The position numbers and the translations under genes are program-made. The notes beneath the pieces were generated by a model. It worked only from the letters and a program-made list of their open reading frames with translations, had not been told where the DNA came from and made no database searches. Shown here piece by piece: positions 16,261 through 24,726 of a stretch of DNA of 64,000 nucleotides. Numbering within the stretch: position 1 is the first letter of the stretch; the number at the start of each line of letters is the position of its first letter. This DNA is from Sporosarcina jeotgali (GTDB lineage: Bacteria; Bacillota; Bacilli; Bacillales_A; Planococcaceae), in the NCBI RefSeq assembly GCF_033304595.1, contig NZ_CP116341.1:1903001-1967000 (forward strand), read 5' to 3'.

Positions 16261-16307
16261 AAAAACAGAGGAGGAACCAGCAAATCGCTGGTTCCTCCTC
16301 TGTTTTT
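16261..16307. terminator. pheST terminator
   Basis: A perfect 21-bp stem (16261-16281 with 16287-16307), 5-base loop, AAAAA/TTTTT at the ends. It lies 9 bases after the pheT stop and would also stop transcription coming through array 2 on the plus strand. Confidence 0.92.
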
Positions 16308-16315
16308 CATCTAAA

Positions 16316-18727
16316 TCATCCGCGCAAGACTGCACCGGATTTTTCTTTCAATGCCGCGAGTACTTTGTCATGACGCGTGACGACTTCCTCGTCTGTCAAT
16401 GTGCGTTCTGGATCGAAGTACGTCAACGAGAATGCGAGTGACTTGGTGCCTTCTTCGACTTTGTCGCCTTCGTACAAGTCGAATACAGCTACGTCTTTCA
16501 ACAATTTGCCGCCTGCTTCTTGGATAATATCCATTAAGCTGCCTGCCGCTTCTTCTTTTGAAACCACTAGTGCGATATCACGTGACATCGAAGGGTAACG
16601 CGGCACTTGCTCATAGACGAGTGCTTCAGCTGATTCAGCTAACAACAATGCGAGGTTCATTTCCATCACATATGTTTCTTTCAAATCGCGCTTTTTCTGT
16701 TCAGTTGGGTGTAATTGACCGAGCACACCGACTACTGAGCCATTCAACAGGATGTCTGCAGTTCTGCCAGGATGCAAGCCGTCGTGAGTTGCTTTTGCAT
16801 ACGTTACTTTGTCAGTAAGACCAAGTGTATCCATCAGCCCTTCAACGATTCCCTTCATTACAAAGAAATCGACTTTCTTATTTTCTTGCTGCCATGCGTG
16901 GTCCACCCATTTGCCCGTGATCACTGCTGCAACGTGACCGACTTCTTTCGGAAGCCCATCTTCCTGCGTTCCTAAGAACACAGAACCCGTTTCATATAAC
17001 GAAACCGTATCAATGCGACGCGCTACGTTGTAAGTTGTCGCATCCAGCAAGTGTGGTAGCAAACTTTGACGCAATATGCTGCGATCTTCACTCATTGGCA
17101 TAAGAAGTTCAGTAACCGGAGCTGTCTCCAGTGCAAAGCTTTGAGATTCTGCCCGTGAAGTTAATGAATACGTGATTGCCTGGTAAAGACCAGCGCTCTC
17201 CATATAACGGCGAACGAGACGGCGTTTTTCCTGGAAGCTGTTCAATCCGCCCGGAACACTTTCACCAATTGGCAGTGTCATCGGAATTTCATCGTACCCA
17301 TATAGACGTGCAATTTCTTCGATTAAATCTTCTCGAATCCGCAAATCTTGTCTGCGAGTTGGCGCATCGACGACCAATTGGCCATTCGCTGCTTCAACAG
17401 GAATTTGAAGTCGGCCTAAAATCGAGACCATTTCGTCCATCGGAATCTTCATTCCAAGGCGCTGGTTCACATAGTCCGGTGACAATAAAATACGGACGGA
17501 TTCTTTATCCAACTCATCGAATTGAACCGATCCTGCTAACACTTCTCCGCCTGCTAGTTCAGCCATCAGTTGCGCTGCACGTTCTGCCGCTTCTGCCACT
17601 CGGTTCGGGTCTACGCCCTTTTCAAAACGTGTACTTGCATCACTGCGCAAGCCAACGTCTTTCGAAGTTTTACGAACAGATGCAGGCGCAAAATAAGCGG
17701 ATTCAATGACAACTGTTGTTGTGCCGTCGTGAACTTCGGAATTCGCTCCACCCATGACACCCGCAAGTGCTACAGGCTCTTTACCATTCGTAATCACAAG
17801 CTGATCTGCATGTAATGTACGTTCTACATCATCCAGTGTCGTCATCTTTTCACCTTCTGCTGCGTGACGAACGACGATTTCCTTTGTCGCTAGACGATCG
17901 TAGTCAAACGCATGCAACGGCTGGCCGTACTCAAGCAATACGAAATTTGTAATGTCGACAACATTGTTATGCGGACGAACACCTGCAGCCATCAAATAGT
18001 TTTGAAGCCAAAGCGGGGATTCAGCAACTTTGACATTTTTCACAACTTTTGCAACGTACATCGGATTGTCTTCTACCGCTTCAACTTTCAACGACAAAAC
18101 ATCTTCTGCTTTTTCATTTGAAGCGGTGTACTCAATTTTAGGAAGCTTGACATCTTCAGATAAAATCGCACCGACTTCATACGCAACACCCAGCATGCTG
18201 AGTGCATCCGCGCGGTTCGGTGTCAAATCGAATTCCAAGATGACGTCATCCAATCCTGCTAATGAGAGCGCATCAGTACCCGGTGCAGCATCCGCTGGAA
18301 GGACATAAATCCCTTCTGCATAAGCTTTTGCAACGGTCTTGCCTTCAACACCCAGCTCTTGAAGAGAACAGATCATGCCGTTTGACACTTCTCCGCGCAA
18401 TTTCGCTTTTTTTATCTTCATGCCGCCTGGCAATTTTGCGCCTGGAAGTGCAGCAATAATATTTTGTCCTGCAGCTACGTTCGGAGCGCCGCAAATGATT
18501 TGAACCGTTTCTTCACCGACGTTCACCTGGCAAATGTTCAATTTGTCTGCTTCCGGATGCTTTTCACATGATTCAACGTGTCCGACGACGATGTTCGTCA
18601 AACCTTCAGAACGGTCGATGATTGTATCGACTTCAATGCCCGCACGTGTAATCTTTTCAGCAAGATCCGCAGGTGCGATGCCTTTTGTATCTACATAGTT
18701 TTCCAGCCATTTCGTTGATACGTACAT
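16316..18727 (-). CDS. pheT: phenylalanine-tRNA ligase beta subunit
   Basis: Large subunit of the (alpha-beta)2 PheRS that charges tRNA-Phe; beta binds tRNA and edits mischarged Tyr-tRNA. The 803-residue protein shows the N-terminal tRNA-binding EMAP-like domain (VVGHVESCEKHPEADKLNICQVNVG near 47-71), the B3/B4 editing region, the B5 domain, the catalytic-like module, and the C-terminal anticodon-binding FDX-ACB domain (RYPSMSRDIALVV to LTDEEVVTRHDKVLAAL). Length is normal. It lies 12 bases after pheS and ends at a strong terminator. Control is by the T-box upstream of pheS. Confidence 0.97.
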   Translation of the reverse strand: MYVSTKWLENYVDTKGIAPADLAEKITRAGIEVDTIIDRSEGLTNIVVGHVESCEKHPEADKLNICQVNVGEETVQIICGAPNVAAGQNIIAALPGAKLPGGMKIKKAKLRGEVSNGMICSLQELGVEGKTVAKAYAEGIYVLPADAAPGTDALSLAGLDDVILEFDLTPNRADALSMLGVAYEVGAILSEDVKLPKIEYTASNEKAEDVLSLKVEAVEDNPMYVAKVVKNVKVAESPLWLQNYLMAAGVRPHNNVVDITNFVLLEYGQPLHAFDYDRLATKEIVVRHAAEGEKMTTLDDVERTLHADQLVITNGKEPVALAGVMGGANSEVHDGTTTVVIESAYFAPASVRKTSKDVGLRSDASTRFEKGVDPNRVAEAAERAAQLMAELAGGEVLAGSVQFDELDKESVRILLSPDYVNQRLGMKIPMDEMVSILGRLQIPVEAANGQLVVDAPTRRQDLRIREDLIEEIARLYGYDEIPMTLPIGESVPGGLNSFQEKRRLVRRYMESAGLYQAITYSLTSRAESQSFALETAPVTELLMPMSEDRSILRQSLLPHLLDATTYNVARRIDTVSLYETGSVFLGTQEDGLPKEVGHVAAVITGKWVDHAWQQENKKVDFFVMKGIVEGLMDTLGLTDKVTYAKATHDGLHPGRTADILLNGSVVGVLGQLHPTEQKKRDLKETYVMEMNLALLLAESAEALVYEQVPRYPSMSRDIALVVSKEEAAGSLMDIIQEAGGKLLKDVAVFDLYEGDKVEEGTKSLAFSLTYFDPERTLTDEEVVTRHDKVLAALKEKSGAVLRG

Positions 18728-18739
18728 GGGGTCTCCTCC

Positions 18740-19777
18740 TTACACTTCTGTGCGGTTAAATTGTGATAAGAAACGCATATCGTTCGTGAAGAAATGACGG
18801 ATATCTTCGACGCCATACTTCAGCATTGCAATTCGCTCTGGTCCCATACCGAACGCAAATCCAGTAAAGATTGAAGGATCGTATCCAGCCATTTCAAGGA
18901 CATTCGGATGCACCATACCGGCACCCAGGATTTCGATCCATCCAGTTTTCTTACAGACGTTACAGCCTGATCCGCCGCATTTGAAGCATGAGATGTCCAT
19001 TTCAACAGAAGGCTCTGTAAACGGGAAGAAGCTTGGACGCAGACGGATTTCACGTTCTTCACCGAACATTTTTTTCGCAAATAATGCGAGTGTCCCTTTC
19101 AAATCGCTCATTCGAATGTCTTCCCCAACGACAAGACCTTCGATTTGTGTGAATTGATGGGAGTGTGTCGCGTCATCGCTATCGCGGCGATACACTTTAC
19201 CCGGACAGATGATTTTGATCGGCTCGCCTTTTTTAGCAGCCATTGTCCGTGCTTGGACAGGTGACGTGTGTGTACGAAGCAAGACGTCTTCCGTAATGTA
19301 GAACGAATCCTGCATGTCACGTGCTGGGTGACCTTTTGGCAAGTTCAACGCCTCGAAATTGTAGTAGTCTTGTTCCACTTCGGGACCTTCCGCGACCTCG
19401 TATCCCATGCTGATGAAGAAGTCTTCGATTTCTTCAACGACGCGTGTCAGCGGATGATGATTGCCGAGCTTAACCGGCCGGCCGGGAAGGGAAATATCGA
19501 TTGTTTCTTTTTCAAGTTTTTCATTCACGGCTTGCTGCTCGAGCAATTCCATTTTTTCTTCTAGAGAAGTCGTAACGGTTTCTCGCACGACGTTGACAAG
19601 CGCGCCCATTTTAGGACGTTCTTCTGCCGGGAGTTTCCCCATTCCTTTTAACAGGTCCGTGATCGGCCCCTTTTTCCCTAGATACGCTACACGCACGTCG
19701 TTCAGTTCTTTCACTGACGCTGCGGTTTCAATTTTCTGCAGTGCTTCCTGCTTTAACTGTTCCAGCTGCTGCTCCAT
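18740..19777 (-). CDS. pheS: phenylalanine-tRNA ligase alpha subunit
   Basis: Catalytic subunit of PheRS (class II). Visible: N-terminal coiled coil (about 1-80), motif 2 region with the fxxxR type segment ([24 protein letters not shown]), the substrate pocket [13 protein letters not shown], and motif 3 [11 protein letters not shown]. Of two close ATG codons, the second (19777, MEQQLEQLK) lies 7 bases after GGAG and matches B. subtilis; the first (19783) is nearly on top of the ribosome site. The product is 345 residues, normal length. Co-transcribed with pheT. Confidence 0.97.
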   Translation of the reverse strand: MEQQLEQLKQEALQKIETAASVKELNDVRVAYLGKKGPITDLLKGMGKLPAEERPKMGALVNVVRETVTTSLEEKMELLEQQAVNEKLEKETIDISLPGRPVKLGNHHPLTRVVEEIEDFFISMGYEVAEGPEVEQDYYNFEALNLPKGHPARDMQDSFYITEDVLLRTHTSPVQARTMAAKKGEPIKIICPGKVYRRDSDDATHSHQFTQIEGLVVGEDIRMSDLKGTLALFAKKMFGEEREIRLRPSFFPFTEPSVEMDISCFKCGGSGCNVCKKTGWIEILGAGMVHPNVLEMAGYDPSIFTGFAFGMGPERIAMLKYGVEDIRHFFTNDMRFLSQFNRTEV

Positions 19778-19821
19778 TGTCATTCTCCTTTCAAAATAGC
19801 TTTGTTCAATAAAAGCTTAAC

Positions 19822-20105
19822 AAAATAAAAAAACCCGTCCCCTAAAAAAGGGACGAGGACGAATTCGCGGTACCACCCTGATTATCATGCCAGTCGTGCG
19901 CATGATCTCTCAACTTCGGAATAACGGTCCGTAGCCGGCTCATCTTTACAGCGAAATGCTGGTCCTGAAGGCAGCTCGCGGGGTGAACGGTAACAGTTTC
20001 GACCATCCATACTTCCAGTCAAGGTATGGACTCCCTAGCGTCAAATGTTCTGTATCCTCTTCCCGGTCAACACTTTTGTTGTCTGTTGCTCTTGTATACT
20101 TCATC
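19822..20105 (-). promoter_or_regulatory. T-box riboswitch (pheST leader)
   Basis: The leader contains AGGGTGGTACCGCG (19867-19880 on the minus strand), the T-box bulge that pairs with the uncharged tRNA acceptor end, followed by a terminator hairpin and T-run (19822-19858). Upstream is a large stem I with an apical CCATAC / GTATGG hairpin (about 20015-20035). A TTC followed by A (within CCGTTCACC, about 19982-19990) is a plausible Phe specifier. Low charged tRNA-Phe would thus allow read-through. The T-box assignment is solid; the specifier is my inference. Confidence 0.93.
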
Positions 20106-20134
20106 AGTATAGCGGAATCCGCTTCATACTTCAA
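20106..20134 (-). promoter_or_regulatory. pheST promoter
   Basis: TTGAAG (20129-20134), 17-base spacer, TATACT (20106-20111) on the minus strand, placed directly after the ysgA stop and ahead of the T-box. Confidence 0.75.
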
Positions 20135-20146
20135 TACTGGAGCGAC

Positions 20147-20911
20147 TTAGCGGCGTCCATATGTGTACAGCAGGATGCCTGCTGCTACTGCGACGTTCAA
20201 CGATTCTGCTTCCCCGTACAATGGAATCTTCACAATCGTATCCGCTTGCTCAAGGTATTCATCTGAAACTCCTGCCCCTTCATTGCCCATAAGAAGCGCA
20301 AAAGCAGGCATTGCGTCTACCGTGAAATGATCTTTCGCTTGCTGCAGACCTGTTCCAATGACTTGCAGACCGTTTTGTTTGGCGCGGTCAATCCATTCGC
20401 TCAAATCCCCTTTTACGATGGGGATATGGAAATGGGAACCTTGACCAGAACGAACGGTTTTCGGATTGAATGGATCCGCACACCCCTTGCCAAGAATCAC
20501 TGCGTCCATTCCAGCAGCATCCGCTGTACGAATCATTGTACCGATGTTGCCCGGATCTTGGACTGCATCGATGAATAAAAGACGTTTCCATTCGGAATAC
20601 TTATCTTCTGAAGGAATCGGCTGTTTGCAATGTGCAAAAATGCCCTGCGGGTGCTCCGTTTCAGAAATTTCAGCAGCTACCGCTTTCGTCATTTCAATGA
20701 TTTGAATCGAAGACTCTTCTAATTCAAACGGAATTTCAACATCTTCACGGAACATGATATGCAGTACGGAACCTTCGATCTTCAAGGCTTCTTCAACCAG
20801 ATGATGCCCTTCGATGATGAATTCTTCGGAGCGTTCGCGTTCTTTTTTTGTTGTTATAAGTTTTTTCCAATGTTTCACAAGTGCATTTTGCGTAGATTCA
20901 ATACGTTTCAT
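20147..20911 (-). CDS. ysgA: TrmH/SpoU-family RNA 2'-O-methyltransferase
   Basis: SPOUT-class S-adenosylmethionine methyltransferase, probably acting on rRNA. The 254-residue protein has an N-terminal substrate-binding domain (VKHWKKLITTKKERERSEEFIIEGHHLVEEAL) and the knotted catalytic domain with the three SpoU motifs: DAVQDPGNIGTMIRTADAAG, LMGNEGAGVSDE and VKIPLYGEAESLNVAVAAGILLY. Its position upstream of pheS next to sspI matches B. subtilis ysgA. The exact modified nucleotide cannot be read from the sequence. Confidence 0.9.
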   Translation of the reverse strand: MKRIESTQNALVKHWKKLITTKKERERSEEFIIEGHHLVEEALKIEGSVLHIMFREDVEIPFELEESSIQIIEMTKAVAAEISETEHPQGIFAHCKQPIPSEDKYSEWKRLLFIDAVQDPGNIGTMIRTADAAGMDAVILGKGCADPFNPKTVRSGQGSHFHIPIVKGDLSEWIDRAKQNGLQVIGTGLQQAKDHFTVDAMPAFALLMGNEGAGVSDEYLEQADTIVKIPLYGEAESLNVAVAAGILLYTYGRR

Positions 20912-20944
20912 AGTGTAGGATGACTTCCTTTTTTTCTTTTCAGT

Positions 20945-20975
20945 GTATCAAAGACAAGCCCTTTTGGCGATACTA
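20945..20975 (+). promoter_or_regulatory. possible sigma-G promoter of sspI
   Basis: GTATC (20945-20949) and GATACTA (20969-20975), 19 bases apart, resemble the forespore sigma-G elements (GNATR and CATNNTA) but each with a mismatch. Position, about 35 bases before the sspI start, is right for a SASP gene. Confidence 0.35.
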
Positions 20976-21006
20976 AACTCAAGTACGCTGAAAGGAGGTC
21001 AGATGA

Positions 21007-21219
21007 ATGGATTTTCAAATTAGAGATGCAATTACGGCAAATATGACGGATAACAAAGCGCAGGATATCCGCGGCGTCGTGGATGATGCCATTGCGCGCG
21101 GAGAAGAACATCTGCTTCCTGGCTTAGGTGTGTTCTTTGAAAAGCTTTGGCAGCGCGCCGATGATCAGGAAAAGATGAAGATTACCGGAGAACTCGAGCA
21201 TGCTTTTGCTGCACAGTGA
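21007..21219 (+). CDS. sspI: small acid-soluble spore protein SspI
   Basis: A minor forespore-made SASP, 70 residues. The central GEEHLLPGLGVFFEKLW matches the B. subtilis SspI segment GEEKMLPGLGVLFEVIW, and the N-terminus MDFQIRDAI aligns with MDLNLRKAV. The start ATG at 21007 has AAAGGAGGT. It is divergent from ysgA and convergent with argF, with a shared terminator. Its presence shows that the organism belongs to a spore-forming lineage. Confidence 0.93.
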   Translation: MDFQIRDAITANMTDNKAQDIRGVVDDAIARGEEHLLPGLGVFFEKLWQRADDQEKMKITGELEHAFAAQ

Positions 21220-21228
21220 CTCCAAAAT

Positions 21229-21274
21229 CAAAAGGATTGCAACACACCCGTCAGGTGTAATGCGATCCTTTTTT
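21229..21274. terminator. bidirectional terminator between sspI and argF
   Basis: AAAAGGATTGC (21230-21240) pairs with GCGATCCTTTTT (21262-21273); an inner ACACC / GGTGT stem extends it. A- and T-runs on either side serve both convergent genes. Confidence 0.88.
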
Positions 21275-21281
21275 CATTGGA

Positions 21282-22241
21282 TTACAGTAACGCAGCGAGC
21301 AATGCTTTCTGTGCATGCATCCGATTTCCAGCCTGTTGGAACACGACGGACTGCGAACCATCGATAACCGATGCGGAAACCTCTTGACCTCGATGAGCAG
21401 GTAAACAGTGCATAAACGTGTAATCGGATTTGGCATGGCCAGCAAGTTCTTCATTGATTTCAAATCCTTCGAAATCTGCCAGACGCTGTTCGGATTGTTC
21501 ATCGTCTCCCATGCTGACCCATACGTCGGTATATAAAATGTCTGCGTCTGTTGCAGCTTTAACCGGATCAGTCAGCTGGGTCATTGTCACACCTGAAAGC
21601 TTAGCGGCATTTTCAATAGACTTTGCGATGTCCGCATCCATTTCATATCCGACAGGTGTAGCGATTGCTGTGTGGAGGCCCATTTTAGCTGCCGCCATGA
21701 GAAGGGAATGCGCGACATTGTTGCCGTCACCGATATAAACAAGTTTTAATCCTGCCAGCTTCCCTTTCACTTCTTGGATGGTCAATAAATCCGCAAGCGC
21801 CTGGCATGGATGCAATTTGTCCGTCAGGCCGTTAATGACAGGAATTGAGGCATTGTCTGCGAATTCTTTCACCATTTCATGTGAATTCGCTCGAATCATT
21901 ACGCCATCTAAATACTCAGAGAATACTTTCGCTGTATCCGCAATCGACTCGCCCCGGCCGATTTGAAGTTCCGTTGGATTCATCATCAATGCATGCCCGC
22001 CTAATTGGAACATGCCCGCATCGAACGAAATGCGGGTTCGCGTTGAATTCTTTTCAAAGACCATTCCTAGGGTTTTTCCTTCAAGCGGTTTAGAAGCGCC
22101 CCCTGCTAAAAAGTCTTTCTTCATTTTCGTCGCTTGTTCTAACAGATAATCGATTTCTTCAGTTGAGAAATCCTCGATCGCTAAAAAGTCTTTTCCCTTC
22201 AATTGCTTCTCCATATATTTTAATTCGAATGCGCTTGTCAT
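21282..22241 (-). CDS. argF: ornithine carbamoyltransferase
   Basis: Forms citrulline from ornithine and carbamoyl phosphate in arginine synthesis (or the reverse in arginine catabolism). The 319-residue protein has the carbamoyl-phosphate loop STRTR (66-70), the HPCQALADLLTI segment and the ornithine-binding HCLPAHRG near residue 275. I choose the ATG at 22241, 8 bases after GGAGG, over an in-frame ATG 15 bases upstream that lies inside the ribosome site. No other arginine gene is nearby, so anabolic use is inferred from the arginine-box-like sequences at its promoter. Confidence 0.95.
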   Translation of the reverse strand: MTSAFELKYMEKQLKGKDFLAIEDFSTEEIDYLLEQATKMKKDFLAGGASKPLEGKTLGMVFEKNSTRTRISFDAGMFQLGGHALMMNPTELQIGRGESIADTAKVFSEYLDGVMIRANSHEMVKEFADNASIPVINGLTDKLHPCQALADLLTIQEVKGKLAGLKLVYIGDGNNVAHSLLMAAAKMGLHTAIATPVGYEMDADIAKSIENAAKLSGVTMTQLTDPVKAATDADILYTDVWVSMGDDEQSEQRLADFEGFEINEELAGHAKSDYTFMHCLPAHRGQEVSASVIDGSQSVVFQQAGNRMHAQKALLAALL

Positions 22242-22253
22242 AAAATCATCCTC

Positions 22254-22305
22254 CATGAATAAAATTGGTTATTCACAGTATAATTATGAATAATTATAAA
22301 GTCAA
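22254..22305 (-). promoter_or_regulatory. argF promoter with ArgR/AhrC-box-like sequences
   Basis: TTGACT (22300-22305), a 17-base spacer and TATACT (22277-22282) form a strong promoter. TATGAATAATTATA-type sequence (about 22285-22298) fills the spacer, and TGAATA with TATTCA (22255-22274) forms an inverted pair just downstream. These resemble the AT-rich boxes bound by the arginine repressor AhrC/ArgR. Confidence 0.6.
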
Positions 22306-22331
22306 ATGTATTTTTATACTTCACTGGAAAT

Positions 22332-22366
22332 AAAAAGAGACAGACCATCACCTGATCTGCCTCTTC
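22332..22366 (-). terminator. terminator of the M42 peptidase gene
   Basis: AAGAGGCAGATC and GTCTGTCTCTTTTT pair on the minus strand, with a T-run, 6 bases after the stop. Confidence 0.85.
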
Positions 22367-22371
22367 CCTAT

Positions 22372-23460
22372 TTATTCAGAAATAATCTTATCGACTGTTT
22401 CTCGGTCAAGCTTTTTAATAACTTCCACAATCAGTTTCACAGCGTTTTCATAGTCATCACGGTGTAACATTGCTGCATGGCTGTGAATGTAACGCGTTGC
22501 CACTGTGATTGCGATGGATGGAACGCCATTGCCGCTCAAGTGGATTGAGCCAGCGTCTGTTCCGCCGCCTGACATGGAATCGAACTGATACGGAATGCCG
22601 TTTTCTTCAGCTGTGTCTACGACGAAGTCACGAAGACCTTTATGCGCGATCATGGAAGCGTCATAAAGAATGATTTGCGGGCCGTCCCCCATTTTAGCTG
22701 CTGCTTCTTTTGCAGTAACTCCCGGTGTATCCCCAGCGATACCGACGTCTACTGCAAAACCGATGTCCGGCTTGATTTTGTTGGCTGCTGTTCCAGCACC
22801 GCGAAGACCGACTTCTTCTTGGACAGCTCCGACACTATAAAGTGTATTCGGGTGTCCCTGCTTGTTCAGTTCCTTCATGACATCGATGGCAATCGCACAG
22901 CCGATCCGGTTATCCCAAGCTTTGGCAAGCAGATATTTTTCATTATTCATGACCGTGAATTCGAAGTAAGGAACCACCATGTCTCCAGGTGAAACGCCCC
23001 ACTCCATCGCTTCTTCGCGTGAAGATGCACCGATATCGATGAACATATCTTTAATGTCCACTGGCTTCTTGCGCGCTTCAGCAGGCAAAATATGCGGTGG
23101 TTTAGAACCGATGATACCTGTAACAGAATCGCCTTTTCGTGTAACGATTGTCACGCGTTGTGCGAGCATGACTTGTGACCACCAGCCTCCGATTGTCTGG
23201 AAGCTTAAGAAACCTTTATCGTCAATGCGGGAAATCATGAATCCGACTTCGTCAAGGTGACCAGCGACCATCACTTTAGGACCTTCTGCATCGCCCGTAT
23301 GTTTTGCGATGAGAGAACCTAGGCCATCCTGGTCAATTTCATCTGCAAACGGTTCAATGTACCGTTTCATTACATCGCGCGGTTCACGTTCGTTCCCGCC
23401 TGTACCTTTTGCATCTGTTAGTTCTTTAAGCATGTGCAGTGTGTCATCCATTTTAGCCAA
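22372..23460 (-). CDS. ysdC: M42-family metallo-aminopeptidase (YsdC-like)
   Basis: Co-catalytic zinc aminopeptidase of the tetrahedral TET / glutamyl-aminopeptidase type that trims short peptides in the cytoplasm. The 362-residue protein has the metal-binding segments [11 protein letters not shown] (about 66-76), [10 protein letters not shown] (about 177-186), the catalytic [11 protein letters not shown] (about 210-220), and the distal [10 protein letters not shown] and YIHSHAAM. Length is typical. Annotated relatives are often called endoglucanase or cellulase M, which is a misnomer. Single gene with its own terminator. Confidence 0.92.
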   Translation of the reverse strand: MAKMDDTLHMLKELTDAKGTGGNEREPRDVMKRYIEPFADEIDQDGLGSLIAKHTGDAEGPKVMVAGHLDEVGFMISRIDDKGFLSFQTIGGWWSQVMLAQRVTIVTRKGDSVTGIIGSKPPHILPAEARKKPVDIKDMFIDIGASSREEAMEWGVSPGDMVVPYFEFTVMNNEKYLLAKAWDNRIGCAIAIDVMKELNKQGHPNTLYSVGAVQEEVGLRGAGTAANKIKPDIGFAVDVGIAGDTPGVTAKEAAAKMGDGPQIILYDASMIAHKGLRDFVVDTAEENGIPYQFDSMSGGGTDAGSIHLSGNGVPSIAITVATRYIHSHAAMLHRDDYENAVKLIVEVIKKLDRETVDKIISE

Positions 23461-23535
23461 ATCCTTCGACCCCCTAAGTAAATATGTTCCTAGTATAGTA
23501 CAAGTTGGAGCATTTTCAAAGTTTCCACACCATTC

Positions 23536-24522
23536 TTACAACAATTCTTTTCGCAGCTGTGCTGGACTTTTAGGTGATAAAAGACCTGGCGGAACGTCGA
23601 AAACTGTTTTGGCACCGTGCTGTCCTGATTTGTTTAATCGGTGTGCGGCTCGTGCATAGGCAGTGAGGACACTCGAAGTAAACTCTGGATTGCTGTCCAA
23701 TGTCAACGAATACTCCATTACCTGGTTAGTGCCATTTCCTGTCTTACCGCTGCGGATGACAAAACCTCCATGAGGCATCGAGCTATGGTTCTGCTGCATT
23801 TCGTCTTCGCTGATGAAAGAAACAGTTGTATCATAGTCCGCGAAGTAGTCAGGCATTGTAACAATAGTCTCTTCAACAGCCGCTGCATCCGCGCCTTCTT
23901 TTAAGACGACATAACACTCACGGACATGCTTCTCGCGTGTCGATAATTCAGGCTGTTCTCCCGCCCGGACTTTAGAAATCGCTTCGTCTGAAGGAATTGT
24001 ATATTGGACCGCATTCTTTACACCCTCAATCCGGCGTACTGCATCGGAATGTCCTTGGCTTAATCCTTTGCCCCAGAAAGTATACGTAACGCCGTCAGCC
24101 AGCACAGTCTCTCCATATAGACGATTCAATGAGAACAGCCCCGGATCCCAGCCGACAGACAAAAGCGCTGTAGTTCCTGCTGGTTTCGCTGCTTCCTCAA
24201 GCGCATCAAAATATTCTGGAATTTTAGCGTGTGTATCGAAACTATCGACTGTTGTAAACAGCTTTGCTAAGGCAGGACCTTGTTCAGGTAAATCCGCTCG
24301 AGAGCCTCCGCAAAGAATCATGACATCCACTTCTTCTGTATAGTCTTCCACATTTGCTAATGGATAGACAGAAACCCTGTCACCGACCGGGTGAACGCTA
24401 TCCGGATCTCTTCTCGTGAAAATTCCAGCCAACTCCATATCAGGTTGTTGGGAAATCGCGAATTCTACCCCTTTCCCAAGGTTACCGTATCCGGCGATTC
24501 CAATTCTAATCTTCGGTTCCAT
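23536..24522 (-). CDS. ddh: meso-diaminopimelate dehydrogenase
   Basis: NADPH-dependent one-step amination of tetrahydrodipicolinate to meso-DAP, bypassing the succinylase/acetylase branches of lysine and cell-wall synthesis. The 328-residue protein opens with the Rossmann motif GIAGYGNLGKG and has the family segments VDSFDTHAKIPEYFDALEE, SVGWDPGLFSLNRLYGE, FWGKGLSQGHSDAVRRI and the C-terminal EFTSSVLTAYARAAHRL. B. subtilis lacks this enzyme while Lysinibacillus and relatives have it. It is a single gene between ysdC and a divergent MFS transporter. Confidence 0.94.
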   Translation of the reverse strand: MEPKIRIGIAGYGNLGKGVEFAISQQPDMELAGIFTRRDPDSVHPVGDRVSVYPLANVEDYTEEVDVMILCGGSRADLPEQGPALAKLFTTVDSFDTHAKIPEYFDALEEAAKPAGTTALLSVGWDPGLFSLNRLYGETVLADGVTYTFWGKGLSQGHSDAVRRIEGVKNAVQYTIPSDEAISKVRAGEQPELSTREKHVRECYVVLKEGADAAAVEETIVTMPDYFADYDTTVSFISEDEMQQNHSSMPHGGFVIRSGKTGNGTNQVMEYSLTLDSNPEFTSSVLTAYARAAHRLNKSGQHGAKTVFDVPPGLLSPKSPAQLRKELL

Positions 24523-24726
24523 GCCTCATTCCCCCATTTCGTTTGACTATTCGTTATTTTACAGTTTTTTTAGTGAGATTGCTATTTTTTCTTAACGTTC
24601 AGGTCTTTCTACAATTTCGTCACAAGTTTTACCAGATACCTGTGAATTCCTATCTTGCCCGTTGCTTTAAACTCTCTGCATGATAAAATAAGCATGGGTT
24701 TTGATTTCTTGAAATGAGGCGGTACT

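Noticed and set aside
13904-16335. Long open frames through the repeat arrays (plus 13904-14230, 13983-14216, 15658-16314; minus 15625-16335, 15642-16310), which read as NERVP, MSGF, EPAHYG or NPLITDG heptad repeats.
   Set aside because: A 21-bp period without stop codons keeps frames open on both strands at once. None has a convincing ribosome site, array 1 contains a 20-bp unit that breaks the frame, and one frame starts inside rnhC.
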